Below, one piece after another: positions 49,491-58,411 of a stretch of 64,000 bases of DNA. Position 1 is the first letter of the stretch, and each line of letters starts with the position of its first letter. This DNA comes from Pseudazoarcus pumilus. Lineage in GTDB: Bacteria; Pseudomonadota; Gammaproteobacteria; Burkholderiales; Rhodocyclaceae. Under the pieces are notes generated by a model. It was not told the origin of the DNA. It made no database searches and saw only the letters and a program-made list of their open reading frames with translations. The stretch lies in contig NZ_CP025682.1 in the NCBI RefSeq assembly GCF_002872475.1, positions 3,100,001 through 3,164,000 of the forward strand, read 5' to 3'. The position numbers were made by a program, and so were the translations under genes.

Positions 49491-50567
49491 TCAGTGGCTC
49501 GGCTGACCCACGCCGGCGCCTGCTCCACCCGAGGACGAAGACTGCTCGGCCTCGGGCTTGACGCCCCGGGCGATCTCGTCCTCGTACCACAGGTCGTGGT
49601 GCTGCTTGGCCCAGTTGACGTCGACCCGACCGCGCGTCATGCCCTCTAGCGCGCCTTCCGTGCCCAGCGTGCCGATGTAGGCGTGACCGAGGAAGAAGCC
49701 GATCCACAGGATCGCGGCGATGGCATGCACGCCTTGTGCCAGCGCCATGTCTTCGCGCGTCTGCCCCCAGATCGGGAAATCCAGGATCACGCCGCTGGCG
49801 CTCACCAGAATGCCCAGCAGGAACACCCCGCCCCAGAACCACACTTTCTCGCCACCGTTGAGCTTGCCGGCCGACGGGTGCTTCTTGCCGACCATGCCGC
49901 CACCGGCCTTGAACCACTCGATGTCGGTGCGGTTGGGGATGTTGTGACGCGCCCACAGCAAGATCATCAGCAACACGCCGACCGAGAACGCCGGGCCGAG
50001 ATAGTTGTGCACCGTCATCGACAGTTGCGCGAACCCGGCGAAACCTGCGGCGCCGAACAGCGGGATCAGCACCTCGCGGCCGAAGAGCAGGCTCAGACCG
50101 GTAATCGCGAGGACGATGAAGGAGATCGCGACGAACCAGTGCAGCACCCGCTCGTAGCCCTTCCATCGGGGAATGGTCATGCCGGATCGGCCATGCTCGA
50201 GCTTGGATCGACCGAAGATCAGGAAGAACAGCGCGATCAGGATCACGACGGCGGCGAGAAAGTAGCCGCCGTACTCCATCAGCGGACCGGTGCGGAACTG
50301 TCGCCAGTTCTCGCCGACGTTGGAGATCATGGTGTTGGTGACATACGGCCCGGTCTGGGTCGTAAAGCCACCCTCACCCTCGCGCGCGTCGCGCCACATC
50401 TCGGCACGCGGGTTGGCGTCGCGATCGCCGAAGGCGGTGCCACCACCCGACTGCGCCATGACGTAGCCGATGGACGGCAGCACCACGGACAGCGCCAGGA
50501 TCGCCAGTATGCTCCACAGCGTCGCGCGCCAGCGCCGCTGCGGGTTTGCGGATTTTGCTTCGCTCAT
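49491..50567 (-). CDS. fdhC: Formate dehydrogenase cytochrome b556 subunit (gamma)
   Basis: Membrane anchor that passes electrons from the iron-sulfur subunit to the quinone pool. The 358-residue protein begins with a signal-like hydrophobic stretch and a roughly 60-residue periplasmic segment, then has four or more membrane helices. Candidate heme-ligand histidines lie in ERVLHWFVAISF, MTVHNYLGP and HAIAAILWIGFFLGHAYIGT. It is longer than E. coli FdnI because of the N-terminal domain, as in other beta- and gammaproteobacterial FdhC. The C-terminal tail is Ser/Gly-rich. Confidence 0.9.
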   Translation of the reverse strand: MSEAKSANPQRRWRATLWSILAILALSVVLPSIGYVMAQSGGGTAFGDRDANPRAEMWRDAREGEGGFTTQTGPYVTNTMISNVGENWRQFRTGPLMEYGGYFLAAVVILIALFFLIFGRSKLEHGRSGMTIPRWKGYERVLHWFVAISFIVLAITGLSLLFGREVLIPLFGAAGFAGFAQLSMTVHNYLGPAFSVGVLLMILLWARHNIPNRTDIEWFKAGGGMVGKKHPSAGKLNGGEKVWFWGGVFLLGILVSASGVILDFPIWGQTREDMALAQGVHAIAAILWIGFFLGHAYIGTLGTEGALEGMTRGRVDVNWAKQHHDLWYEDEIARGVKPEAEQSSSSGGAGAGVGQPSH

Positions 50568-50578
50568 GACGTGTACTC

Positions 50579-50773
50579 CTAACGGTCGGTCATGCCGGAC
50601 AGGGCACGTTCGCGCAGCGGTTCAGCCCGTTGCTGCGCGGCTTCCCGGGTGGCCGTTTCGTCGTGCTTGCCCTTGTAGACACCCGGTTCATACACGGTCA
50701 TTTCGGAATCACAGGCACTCAGCAGGGACACGCTGGCAAACGCCAGCGCGACAAGCATCGCTTTGTACGGCAT
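50579..50773 (-). CDS. Small lipoprotein in the formate dehydrogenase operon
   Basis: A 64-residue protein with a lipobox (LLSAC, C21) and a short charged tail (EPGVYKGKHDETATREAAQQR). No known domain. It lies between fdhB and fdhC in the same orientation, 11 bp before fdhC, so it is probably translated with the complex. It could aid assembly or membrane anchoring, but nothing in the sequence proves it. Confidence 0.7.
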   Translation of the reverse strand: MPYKAMLVALAFASVSLLSACDSEMTVYEPGVYKGKHDETATREAAQQRAEPLRERALSGMTDR

Positions 50774-50839
50774 CGTCTCACTCCTGTTCTTGTTCGCATC
50801 GATGCCTGCGGGGCCGCCAGGCCCCGCAGGCTGTCGGCT

Positions 50840-51430
50840 TCAGGCGCCCGCACCATAGGCCGCCTGCCAGCCCCAGGTCTGGGGCCGACCGCCACGACGC
50901 ATGACGCGCTGCCGATAGATGTCGGCGACGACGTCGCCGTCACCGGCGAGCAGCGCCTTGGTCGAGCACATCTCGGCACACAGCGGCAGCTTGCCTTCGG
51001 CGATGCGGTTGGTGCCGTACTTCGTGAGCTCGGCATCGGAGTTCGTGTCTTCCGGGCCGCCGGCACAGAAGGTGCACTTGTCCATCTTGCCGCGCACGCC
51101 GAAGGCGGTCTGCTTGGGATACTGCGGCGCGCCGAACGGACACGCGTAGAAGCAATAGCCGCAACCGATACACAGATCCTTGTCGTGCAGCACGATGCCG
51201 TCGTCGGTGGTGTAGAAGCAATCCACCGGGCAGACCGCCGCACAGGGCGCGTCGGTGCAGTGCATGCACGCCACCGACACCGACTTCTCGCCGGGCTTGC
51301 CGTCGTCCATGACGATGACGCGGCGGCGGTTCACCCCCCAGGGCACTTCGTGCTCGTTCTTGCATGCGGTGACACAGGCCTGGCATTCGATGCAGCGCTC
51401 CGCGTCACAGAGAAATTTCATTCTCGCCAT
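50840..51430 (-). CDS. fdhB: Formate dehydrogenase iron-sulfur subunit (beta)
   Basis: Electron-transfer subunit carrying four [4Fe-4S] clusters. In the 196-residue protein four cysteine motifs are visible (CIECQACVTAC, CMHCTDAPCAAVC, CIGCGYCFYAC and a last one involving CTFC and CAEMC). A C-terminal membrane helix, present in E. coli FdnH, is absent, so membrane attachment must come from the cytochrome subunit. The start has a GGAGAG site upstream. Follows fdhA by 24 bp. Confidence 0.94.
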   Translation of the reverse strand: MARMKFLCDAERCIECQACVTACKNEHEVPWGVNRRRVIVMDDGKPGEKSVSVACMHCTDAPCAAVCPVDCFYTTDDGIVLHDKDLCIGCGYCFYACPFGAPQYPKQTAFGVRGKMDKCTFCAGGPEDTNSDAELTKYGTNRIAEGKLPLCAEMCSTKALLAGDGDVVADIYRQRVMRRGGRPQTWGWQAAYGAGA

Positions 51431-51454
51431 CTTGGCTCTCCTCTCTATCCAGCT

Positions 51455-54334
51455 TTATGCGGGCACCACACGGCAAAGCGTGGTCTTGGTTTCCTGCATC
51501 ATCGTGACCGCGTCGTAACCGTAGGTCGTCGCCGTATTGGTCGATTCGCCACGGGTATAGGGCGCGGAACCCTCGGGGTACTTGTCGAGCAGATCCTGCC
51601 CCTGGAAGTGACCGCCGAAGTGGAACGGCGTGAACACCGTGCCACGACCCACACGGGTGGTGACCAGGGCCTTGATCTTGATGCGACCGCCTTCCGGACC
51701 TTCCAGCCACACCGTCTGCCCATCCTTGATGTTGACGTCGTTGGCATCGGCCGGATTGATCTCGACGAACATGTCCTGCTTGAGTTCGGCCAGCCACGGG
51801 TTGGAACGCGTCTCCTCGCCGCCGCCTTCGTACTCGACCAGACGCCCGGAGGTGTGGACGAGCGGAAACTCCTTGGAGTAGTCCTTGGCCTGTACCGACT
51901 TCCAGCGCGTGGGCAGGCGGTAGAACACCTTGCGGTCATCGTAGGTCGGATAGTCGGCCACGAGGTCGTAGCGCGGCGTATACAGCGGCTCGCGGTGCAC
52001 CGGGATGGGATCCGGGAAGTTCCACACGTGGGCGCGCGCCTTGGCGTTGCCGAACGGGTGGCAGCCGTGCTTCATCGCCACGCGCTGGATGCCGCCGGAA
52101 AGGTCGGTGGTCCAGCTCCTGCCATCGGCCTCGGCCTTCTCCTCGGGGGTCAGTTCATCCCACCAGCCAAGCTGCTTGAGGATGTCCGCGGTGAATTGCG
52201 GGTAGCCGCCCTGGATTTCCGCCCCCTTGGACCAGGAGCCCTCGGCGAGCAGGTTCTCGCCCTGGTACTCGGTGCCGAAGGCGTTACGGAAGTTGCCGCC
52301 GCCCTCCATGATGTGCTTGCTCGGGTCGTACAGCACGTGGGTACCCGGGTGCTTGAGCTCGGCCGTTCCGTAGCACGGCCATGGCAGGCCGTAGGTCTCG
52401 TTGTCGAGCGGTCCGCCCTGCGCCTTGAGCGTCGCCACGTCGAAGTGACGCTGGTTCTTCATGTGCTCCTTGAGGCGCTCCGGGCTCTGGCCGGTGTAGC
52501 CGATGGTCCAGGTACCACGGTTGATCTCGCGCAACACCGACTCGGCGGTCGGCATGTTGTTCTGGATGTCGTAGTTCTTGAACATCTCGTCGGCGAAACC
52601 GAGCTTCTTGGCGAGCAGGTAGGCGATCTCGGAATCGGGCTTGTGCTCGTACAGCGGCTCGATGACCTTGTCACGCCATTGCAGCGAGCGGTTCGACGCG
52701 GTGACCGAACCGGCCTGCTCGAACTGCGTGGCCGCCGGCAACAGGTAGGTGTTCTCCTTGCGGTCGTGCAGCACGGCAGAGACGGTCGGGTAGGGGTCGA
52801 TGACGACCAGCAGGTCGAGCTTCTCGAAGGCGCGCTTCATCTCGGGACCACGCGTCTGCGAGTTCGGCGCATGACCCCAGAACATCGCCGCGCGGATGTT
52901 GTCGCGCTGCGAGATGTTGGCCTTGTCCTCGAGCACGCCGTCGATCCAGCGCGACACCGTGATGCCGCCGGTGTTCATCGGCTTCATCGTGCCGCCCTTG
53001 CCGTCGTCGTACTCCGTCTGGTCGAAGCGGTTCTGCAACCAGTCCAGATCGACGCCCCACACGCGTGACCAGTGCGTCCAGCCGACGTTGTTGATGGGGT
53101 AGTAGCCAGGCAGGTTGTCCGGGTTGGGCCCTACGTCGGTCGCCCCCTGGACGTTGTCGTGGCCGCGGAAGATGTTGGCACCGCCGCCTTCCTTGCCGAT
53201 GTTGCCCAGCGCGAGCTGCAGGCAGTTGTAGGCACGCACGTAGTTGGAACCGATGGTGTGCTGCGTGCCGCCCATGCACCACACGAAGGTGCCCGGCCGA
53301 TTCTCGGCCAGCGTCCTGGCGACCTCGAGCAGCGCATCGCCGCTCACGCCGGTCACGCGCTCGACCTCCTGCGGCGTCCATTTGGCGACTTCAGCACGCA
53401 CCTTGTCCATGCCGTAGACGCGCTGGCGGATGTACTCCGTGTCTTCCCACCGGTTCTCGAAGACATGCCACAGGATGCCCCAGATCAGCGGAACGTCGGT
53501 GCCGGAACGGAAGCGCACATAGATGTCGGAGTGGGCCGCAGTACGCGTGAAGCGCGGGTCCATGACGATCAGCTTGGTGCCCTGTTCCTTGGCACGCAGG
53601 ATCAACTGCATCGCCACCGGGTGGGCTTCGGCCGCGTTGGAACCGCACATGATGATGCTCTTGGCGTTGAGCATGTCGTTGTACGAGTTCGTCATCGCAC
53701 CGTAGCCCCAGGTGTTGGCGACACCCGCGACCGTGGTCGAGTGGCAGATACGCGCCTGGTGGTCACAGTTGTTCGAGCCCCAGAAGGCGGCGAACTTGCG
53801 CTGCAGGTAGGAACCCTCGTTGCTGGCCTTGGACGAACCGGCGAACCACAGCGCGTCCGGCCCGGATTCCTCGCGGATGGACAACAGCTTGTCGCCGATC
53901 TCGTTGATCGCCTGATCCCAGCTGATGCGCTCCCATTTACCGCCCACCATCTTCATCGGGTACTTGACCCGACGCTTGCTGTGGCCGTGGTTGCGCAAGG
54001 CCGCGCCCTTGGCACAGTGCGCACCGAGGTTGAGCGGGCTGTCGAAGGCCGGCTCCTGGCCGATCCACACCCCGTTCTGCACCTCGGCGATGGTCGAACA
54101 GCCCACCGAACAGTGGCCGCAGACCGTCTTGATCTGCTTGATCTCGGCCTTGGGATCGATGGAGCGCGCGGCGCGCGCCTTCTTGACCATCGTGCCGGGC
54201 ATCATGCCCGCGACGGCAGCACCCCCGACGGCCAGGCCCGAGCCGCGCAGGAAGGCGCGACGGCTGACCGTCTTGCCCAGCAGGCCCGCCATGATCGGCT
54301 TGGGTGCCGCAGCATTTTTCTTGACCAATTTCAT
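51455..54334 (-). CDS. fdhA: Formate dehydrogenase catalytic subunit (alpha), Cys-type
   Basis: Molybdenum or tungsten bis-MGD enzyme oxidising formate to CO2. The 959-residue precursor has a Tat signal (SRRAFLRGSGLAVGGAA, residues 24-40). A proximal [4Fe-4S] motif is formed by C72, C75, C79 and C107, and the catalytic cysteine is C197 followed by H198 (QARICHST). Position 197 matches the selenocysteine of E. coli FdnG, so this is a cysteine form with no UGA recoding. The molybdopterin-binding domains follow to the C-terminus. Start at 54334 (MKLVKK) gives the shortest clean Tat leader. Exported periplasmic complex with fdhB and fdhC is inferred. Confidence 0.95.
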   Translation of the reverse strand: MKLVKKNAAAPKPIMAGLLGKTVSRRAFLRGSGLAVGGAAVAGMMPGTMVKKARAARSIDPKAEIKQIKTVCGHCSVGCSTIAEVQNGVWIGQEPAFDSPLNLGAHCAKGAALRNHGHSKRRVKYPMKMVGGKWERISWDQAINEIGDKLLSIREESGPDALWFAGSSKASNEGSYLQRKFAAFWGSNNCDHQARICHSTTVAGVANTWGYGAMTNSYNDMLNAKSIIMCGSNAAEAHPVAMQLILRAKEQGTKLIVMDPRFTRTAAHSDIYVRFRSGTDVPLIWGILWHVFENRWEDTEYIRQRVYGMDKVRAEVAKWTPQEVERVTGVSGDALLEVARTLAENRPGTFVWCMGGTQHTIGSNYVRAYNCLQLALGNIGKEGGGANIFRGHDNVQGATDVGPNPDNLPGYYPINNVGWTHWSRVWGVDLDWLQNRFDQTEYDDGKGGTMKPMNTGGITVSRWIDGVLEDKANISQRDNIRAAMFWGHAPNSQTRGPEMKRAFEKLDLLVVIDPYPTVSAVLHDRKENTYLLPAATQFEQAGSVTASNRSLQWRDKVIEPLYEHKPDSEIAYLLAKKLGFADEMFKNYDIQNNMPTAESVLREINRGTWTIGYTGQSPERLKEHMKNQRHFDVATLKAQGGPLDNETYGLPWPCYGTAELKHPGTHVLYDPSKHIMEGGGNFRNAFGTEYQGENLLAEGSWSKGAEIQGGYPQFTADILKQLGWWDELTPEEKAEADGRSWTTDLSGGIQRVAMKHGCHPFGNAKARAHVWNFPDPIPVHREPLYTPRYDLVADYPTYDDRKVFYRLPTRWKSVQAKDYSKEFPLVHTSGRLVEYEGGGEETRSNPWLAELKQDMFVEINPADANDVNIKDGQTVWLEGPEGGRIKIKALVTTRVGRGTVFTPFHFGGHFQGQDLLDKYPEGSAPYTRGESTNTATTYGYDAVTMMQETKTTLCRVVPA

Positions 54335-54382
54335 GACTCGTCTCCTCACTGATGACCGCGCTCAGGGGCGGTCGCGGTCACG

Positions 54383-54592
54383 CTAGAACTGCGCCTTGGC
54401 GTAGTAATCCCGGATGTGCTGGGTCTCGTGATAGCCGGTCGGGCGATCGGCCGTCGCGCCGTCGTCGATCTGCGGCTCGTCGGCCGATGCCTGGCCGATG
54501 GTCGCGGCCACGGCCACGCCTCCCCCGGTCAAGGCCATCGATTTCATGAACTTGCGCCGGGACTCCAGCCCTGCATCGTCTCTCTTCTTCAT
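54383..54592 (-). CDS. Formate dehydrogenase-region Tat-signal small protein
   Basis: A 69-residue protein that is little more than a twin-arginine leader (ESRRKFMKSMALTGGGVAVAATI) and a short tail ending HIRDYYAKAQF. It matches the small Tat-leader family known only from formate dehydrogenase regions. Its role is not established; it may assist export or maturation of FdhA. It lies 48 bp before fdhA and is transcribed with it. Confidence 0.85.
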   Translation of the reverse strand: MKKRDDAGLESRRKFMKSMALTGGGVAVAATIGQASADEPQIDDGATADRPTGYHETQHIRDYYAKAQF

Positions 54593-54658
54593 CTCCGACT
54601 CCTTCTCGTCGTCATTGACCCAGTAGCGAATCAGTTCGCCGCTGTCAGTTTTGTCGGC

Positions 54659-55270
54659 TCACGCCGACATTGCATAAACCCTGCGCTCGAGCGCCACGAA
54701 GGCCTCGCCGAGCGCTGCCACGGCGCGGTAGAAATCCGCGCTGGGGGCCTTCCCGATGTCCTCGAAAAGGCGTCCCATCCAGCTGTCGACATGGCGGCGG
54801 AACAGGTCGCGCTGCCAGTCGAGATCCACGTCCTCGTCGACGATGACGAAGGCCATGGTTTCGCAGATCGCGCCCGCGTGATCCTCGGTCTCGCTGCAGC
54901 CCTCACCCATCTCGATGCCGAGTTCGGCCAGATCGTCACGCAGTTCGATCAGCGGACGGTCGGCGAGCATGCCGCGCAGATACCAGGACGCGTAGGGCGT
55001 GACCTCGCCGCCGCCGACGCCGATGAAGACGTCCTGGTACTCGCGTCGCAACGCGTCGTCGCGTGCAGTGCGCGCGGCCTCGCCGAGGCGCTGCCATGCC
55101 TCGCCTATCGTGTCGCCCGCCGGGCCGGCCGAGCCGACCTCGACCAGACGGCCCAGCGTCCCGGCGTCCGGCGGCGCCATCAGCAGGCGGCCGAGCAATG
55201 ACCAGGTTCCGGCGCGCAGCGCGTCGACCGGATCGGTTTCGGTAGCGGTGTCGAATGCCTGTTCGCTCAT
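54659..55270 (-). CDS. TorD/DmsD-family molybdoenzyme chaperone
   Basis: A 203-residue all-helical protein of the TorD family, cytoplasmic chaperones that bind Tat leaders and help cofactor insertion into molybdoenzymes. Family features are REYQDVFIGVGGGEVTPYASWYLRGML and the SETEDHAGAICETMAFVI motif (EPxDH region equivalent). It lies between the iron-sulfur protein gene and the Tat-leader gene, which points to FdhA as its client. Confidence 0.88.
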   Translation of the reverse strand: MSEQAFDTATETDPVDALRAGTWSLLGRLLMAPPDAGTLGRLVEVGSAGPAGDTIGEAWQRLGEAARTARDDALRREYQDVFIGVGGGEVTPYASWYLRGMLADRPLIELRDDLAELGIEMGEGCSETEDHAGAICETMAFVIVDEDVDLDWQRDLFRRHVDSWMGRLFEDIGKAPSADFYRAVAALGEAFVALERRVYAMSA

Positions 55271-55274
55271 CGTC

Positions 55275-57005
55275 TCAATCCCTCGGTCCCAGCCAGCGCG
55301 GCTTGGAGCCGCCTTCCAGATCCTTCGCGAACATGTCCGTGACGCGACAGTCGCCGCACATCTGCAGGCGGCGGATGGCCTCGTCGGACTGGAACATGTG
55401 GTGGCCGGAGAGCTTCTCGGTCATGCGACCAATGACGCTCTGCGTGGCGAAGGGCGTGCCGCAGCGGATGCAGCAGAAGGGTTCTTCCTCGTTGAGCACG
55501 CGCGGCTTGCGGCGCTCGTCCCAGTCGAACAGGAAACGCGCCTCGAGCGTGATCGCGTCCTCGGGACAAGCCTGGGCGCACAGGCCGCACTGCACGCACA
55601 AGTCCTCGGTGAAGGACAGGCGCGGCGTGTCGCCAGCATCGGTGAGCGCGCGCGTCGGGCACACCTGGGAACAGGACATGCACAAGGTACAGGCGTCGCG
55701 GTCGACGATGATCTCGCCGAACGGCGCGCCCTTGGCCAGTCGGGTAACCGGCGGACGCTGCGGCGCATGCTCATACAGGTGATCGAGCGCCAGGCGCAGC
55801 GTGCCGCGTTTCTCGTTGAAGGTATCGAAGCTCGCCGCGCGACCCACGGCCGGCGGCAGGGTACAGGAGAGCACCCCGCCGGGATCGTCGGCGTTGCCCA
55901 GCCACACCAGGCGCGCCGAGCCGTCCAGATCCATCGCGTCGAGCAACTGGCGCGCGTAGTCGATCTGTTCGCGCATCGCGGCGCGTACGGTCGGCGGCAC
56001 GTTCGCGGTGTCGAGCAGCACGATGCGGCTCGCGCCGTAGGCCAGCGCCGCCAGCCAGGTGTCGATGCCGGCCGCGCCGATCTCGGCCAGCTGCACCGGC
56101 AGCGCGTTCGGCGGCAGGCCGTCGGCCAGCGACTTGAGCCGCTCCAGGCCGGATTCTTCGTCGTGGAAGACGAGCACCGGCTGCTCGCCGCCGGCCTCGC
56201 GGAAGGTGGCGAGCATGCGCTTGATGCGTGCGATCTGGTCGCGCGGCCCGGGATAGGCGTAGGTCATCGCCCCGGTCGGGCACACGCTGGTACAGGTGCC
56301 CGCCCCCTGACACAGGTAGGGATCGACGTCGACCAGATCGCCCAGGGACTTGATGGCGCCGGTCGGGCAGGCGTCCAGACAGCGCGTACAGCCGATCAGG
56401 CCGGAGTCTCCATGCGCGCAGATGTCGGCGTTGTAGGCGAAGAAGCGCGGCTTCTCGAATTCGCCGGTCATCTCCGGAATCTCGGCGAGCATCTCGATCA
56501 GGCGCGCGGAGTCGCCCGCCGGCGCGTAGTAGCCGAAGGGTGGCACCTCGTGACGCATCGCCGGCTCGCGGCGCAGGTCGAGCACCAGATCGAACCACGG
56601 CCGGTCGGGGCGTGTGAGCGCCGCCGGCGACACTTCCCTGCCGTCGGGCAGGCGCATCGCCATCGTGAAGCGCCCCAGATGGCCGGTGAGTTCGCCTGGC
56701 TCGCCGCGTAGCAACTGCACGCGCGCGGCATCGTCGCGCGCACGACGCGCTTCCTCGGAGAGCGCGTTCGCAGCCGCGGTCGCGACCACCGTACAGTGCA
56801 GGCGCTCGCGCAACTGGTCGGCGCACTCGAGCGCGTCACGCTCGGCACCGATGATCAGCAGGTAGCCGGTCGACTCGTAGGCGACCAGCGACGTCGCGTC
56901 GACATCGACCGAATAGGCTGCCTCGAGCGCCGCCATGCGCGGGGCGGAAGCCGCCTCGCCACTGCGCAATACGGGATCTTGGTAGAGACTGCTCAGATCG
57001 ATCAT
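55275..57005 (-). CDS. Large multi-[4Fe-4S] protein of the formate dehydrogenase locus
   Basis: A 576-residue protein with at least four ferredoxin-type cysteine clusters: CTRCLDACP and CQGAGTCTSVCP around residues 205-245, then CTLCMSCSQVCP and CVQCGLCAQACP around 440-490. Two isolated C-x2-C pairs near the C-terminus (CCIRC, CGDC) are also seen. The middle third is a Rossmann-like region without cysteines. Such proteins recur beside DUF3305/DUF3306 in formate dehydrogenase loci; an electron-transfer role, perhaps linking formate oxidation to other redox partners, is inferred. Stop and torD start are separated by 4 bp and its own start overlaps the DUF3306 stop. Confidence 0.85.
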   Translation of the reverse strand: MIDLSSLYQDPVLRSGEAASAPRMAALEAAYSVDVDATSLVAYESTGYLLIIGAERDALECADQLRERLHCTVVATAAANALSEEARRARDDAARVQLLRGEPGELTGHLGRFTMAMRLPDGREVSPAALTRPDRPWFDLVLDLRREPAMRHEVPPFGYYAPAGDSARLIEMLAEIPEMTGEFEKPRFFAYNADICAHGDSGLIGCTRCLDACPTGAIKSLGDLVDVDPYLCQGAGTCTSVCPTGAMTYAYPGPRDQIARIKRMLATFREAGGEQPVLVFHDEESGLERLKSLADGLPPNALPVQLAEIGAAGIDTWLAALAYGASRIVLLDTANVPPTVRAAMREQIDYARQLLDAMDLDGSARLVWLGNADDPGGVLSCTLPPAVGRAASFDTFNEKRGTLRLALDHLYEHAPQRPPVTRLAKGAPFGEIIVDRDACTLCMSCSQVCPTRALTDAGDTPRLSFTEDLCVQCGLCAQACPEDAITLEARFLFDWDERRKPRVLNEEEPFCCIRCGTPFATQSVIGRMTEKLSGHHMFQSDEAIRRLQMCGDCRVTDMFAKDLEGGSKPRWLGPRD

Positions 57006-57682
57006 AGGGCCTCTTTGTCGGGGGGCGGCATGCGCCCCGCGGGTTCGTCGGCGGCGACGTCGGACATCCCGTGGTCCGTGTCGCCCGCTTGCATCTCGCC
57101 GGTCTGCTCGGCGACGAGTGTCGATTCGAGATCGGGCACGCGCTCGCCGCGCATCTCGGCGGCGACGTGCGCCTGGGCCTGTTCGGGGCTCAGGCGCAGA
57201 CCCTTGTCAGTCAGGCGCCGGTAGAGCTTGTCGGCCTCGCGCGCGATGGCCGACTTGAGGTCGTGCGGCACGATGTCGCCCATCGGCAGGAAGGCGTTGT
57301 AGTCCTCGGCGTATTCGGCGCACTCGCACCACACGTTGTACTTGGGGTTGCTGAACACCTTGGCCAGCGCCCGCATGCGCAGCGACTGCGACACCTGACC
57401 GCCGAAGAACATCGAAACGTCGGCGTCCGGCGACAGCGTTTCGACATCGGGCATGTCCTCGTCGCTCAGTTCGGAGCGGCGCTTGCCGGTGCGCGCGTCG
57501 ATCGGGTCGTCGTCACGGACTTCACTCGCTGCGACTGCGGCCTCGGCCGCGACCGGTGCCTCCACGCTCTCGGTCTCGCGCGGCGCCTCGACCTCACGGC
57601 CGAGCTTGCGCCGCGACCAACGCGACAGGAACGGCACGCCACCGTCCTGCTCCGCGATGTCGTTGCGCGACTCGTCCATCAT
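57002..57682 (-). CDS. DUF3306 family protein
   Basis: A 226-residue, highly charged soluble protein of the DUF3306 family, found beside formate dehydrogenase accessory genes and of unknown function. The conserved N-terminus is FLSRWSRRKLGRE, then a low-complexity acidic region and a conserved block FFGGQVSQSLRMRALAKVFSNPKYNV. Two adjacent ATG codons (57682 and 57679) are possible starts; the first overlaps the DUF3305 stop and is chosen. Confidence 0.87.
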   Translation of the reverse strand: MMDESRNDIAEQDGGVPFLSRWSRRKLGREVEAPRETESVEAPVAAEAAVAASEVRDDDPIDARTGKRRSELSDEDMPDVETLSPDADVSMFFGGQVSQSLRMRALAKVFSNPKYNVWCECAEYAEDYNAFLPMGDIVPHDLKSAIAREADKLYRRLTDKGLRLSPEQAQAHVAAEMRGERVPDLESTLVAEQTGEMQAGDTDHGMSDVAADEPAGRMPPPDKEAL

Positions 57683-58248
57683 GTCTCGTCTCCCGCCCAG
57701 TCACCCACCTCGGCATCGTAGATCGCCTTGCTGCGTCGCTTGCCTCGGCCCTTGCCACGCTTGCGCGGCACGTAGTGCGCGTTGACGAAGGCCTCGAGCC
57801 ACACACCGACCTCGTCGGGCATGGGCGCGGCCAGCACCACGTCCTCGGCACCGCGCAGGTCGGTCGCATCCAGATTCTGCGCGCGGTCCAGGCTGACCGT
57901 GACTTCCCAGGGCTCGAAACCGCCGTCGGGAACGAAGCGCCCGATCACGAACACCTCGGGGCGGTCGCTGCCCAGATTCAGCGCGTAGTCCTCGGCCTGC
58001 GCCGGGCGCAGGCGCAGCGAGAAACCCCGCCACAGGAACATGTCGCCGTGCGGCCCGGAGCGCACCTTGGTGCACTCGCGGGTGGGCGAGGCAAAATGTT
58101 CGCCCACCACCACACCGGTGACGTGCCACAGCATCGCGTCCGCGGCGTGTTCGGGCGGCGGCGACGCAATCATCAGCGCCACCGGCAGGATCGCGTCGTG
58201 GGACCAGGTCGCTGCGTCGTGATCGTCGGACTGCACTTGTTGATTCAA
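57679..58248 (-). CDS. DUF3305 family protein, first gene of the formate dehydrogenase operon
   Basis: About 189 residues, DUF3305 family, always seen with DUF3306 near formate dehydrogenases and of unknown function. The core has the VGEHF and GDMFLWRGFSLRL strands, VFVIGRFVPDGGFEPWEVTVSLD and a basic C-terminus (RKRGKGRGKRR). The start is taken as TTG at 58248, because an AGGAG ribosome-binding site lies seven bases before it (58256-58260); a GTG 12 bases further on is an alternative. It is the first gene behind the sigma-54 promoter. Confidence 0.82.
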   Translation of the reverse strand: MNQQVQSDDHDAATWSHDAILPVALMIASPPPEHAADAMLWHVTGVVVGEHFASPTRECTKVRSGPHGDMFLWRGFSLRLRPAQAEDYALNLGSDRPEVFVIGRFVPDGGFEPWEVTVSLDRAQNLDATDLRGAEDVVLAAPMPDEVGVWLEAFVNAHYVPRKRGKGRGKRRSKAIYDAEVGDWAGDET

Positions 58249-58296
58249 ACGGCGACTCCTATGCAGGCAATTGCCTAGGTTCTTTTTATAGTTGAT

Positions 58297-58313
58297 AGCA
58301 ACCGCTATGCCAA
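58297..58313 (-). promoter_or_regulatory. Sigma-54 (-24/-12) promoter of the formate dehydrogenase operon
   Basis: On the minus strand the 17-bp sequence TTGGCATAGCGGTTGCT matches the consensus YTGGCACGN4TTGCW at the key GG (-24) and GC (-12) with correct spacing. It is about 49 bp from the DUF3305 start. The divergent neighbour is a sigma-54 activator, which supports the assignment. Confidence 0.8.
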
Positions 58314-58374
58314 AGCGTGAAAACACGTAAACACCTTTGGATAAAAGGCTTTTCGCCGGCATCGCAAAGAAGAT

Positions 58375-58411
58375 TCGCGACGAATTGACGCAGTTTTCAA
58401 CGTGTCGCGAC
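58375..58411. promoter_or_regulatory. Candidate activator-binding sites upstream of the sigma-54 promoter
   Basis: The heptamer TCGCGAC occurs twice on the plus strand, at 58375-58381 and 58405-58411, exactly 30 bp apart (about three helical turns). Each copy lies in a local palindrome (ATTCG-CGA-CGAAT and TGTCGCGACA). The distance to the -24 element is about 60-100 bp. The rest of the 340-bp intergenic region (58249-58588) shows only the -24/-12 promoter and smaller palindromes such as CGTGAAAACACG. Confidence 0.45.

Noticed and set aside
51455-54334. Selenocysteine (in-frame UGA) at the formate dehydrogenase active site
   Set aside because: The active-site codon encodes cysteine (C197) and the frame is uninterrupted.
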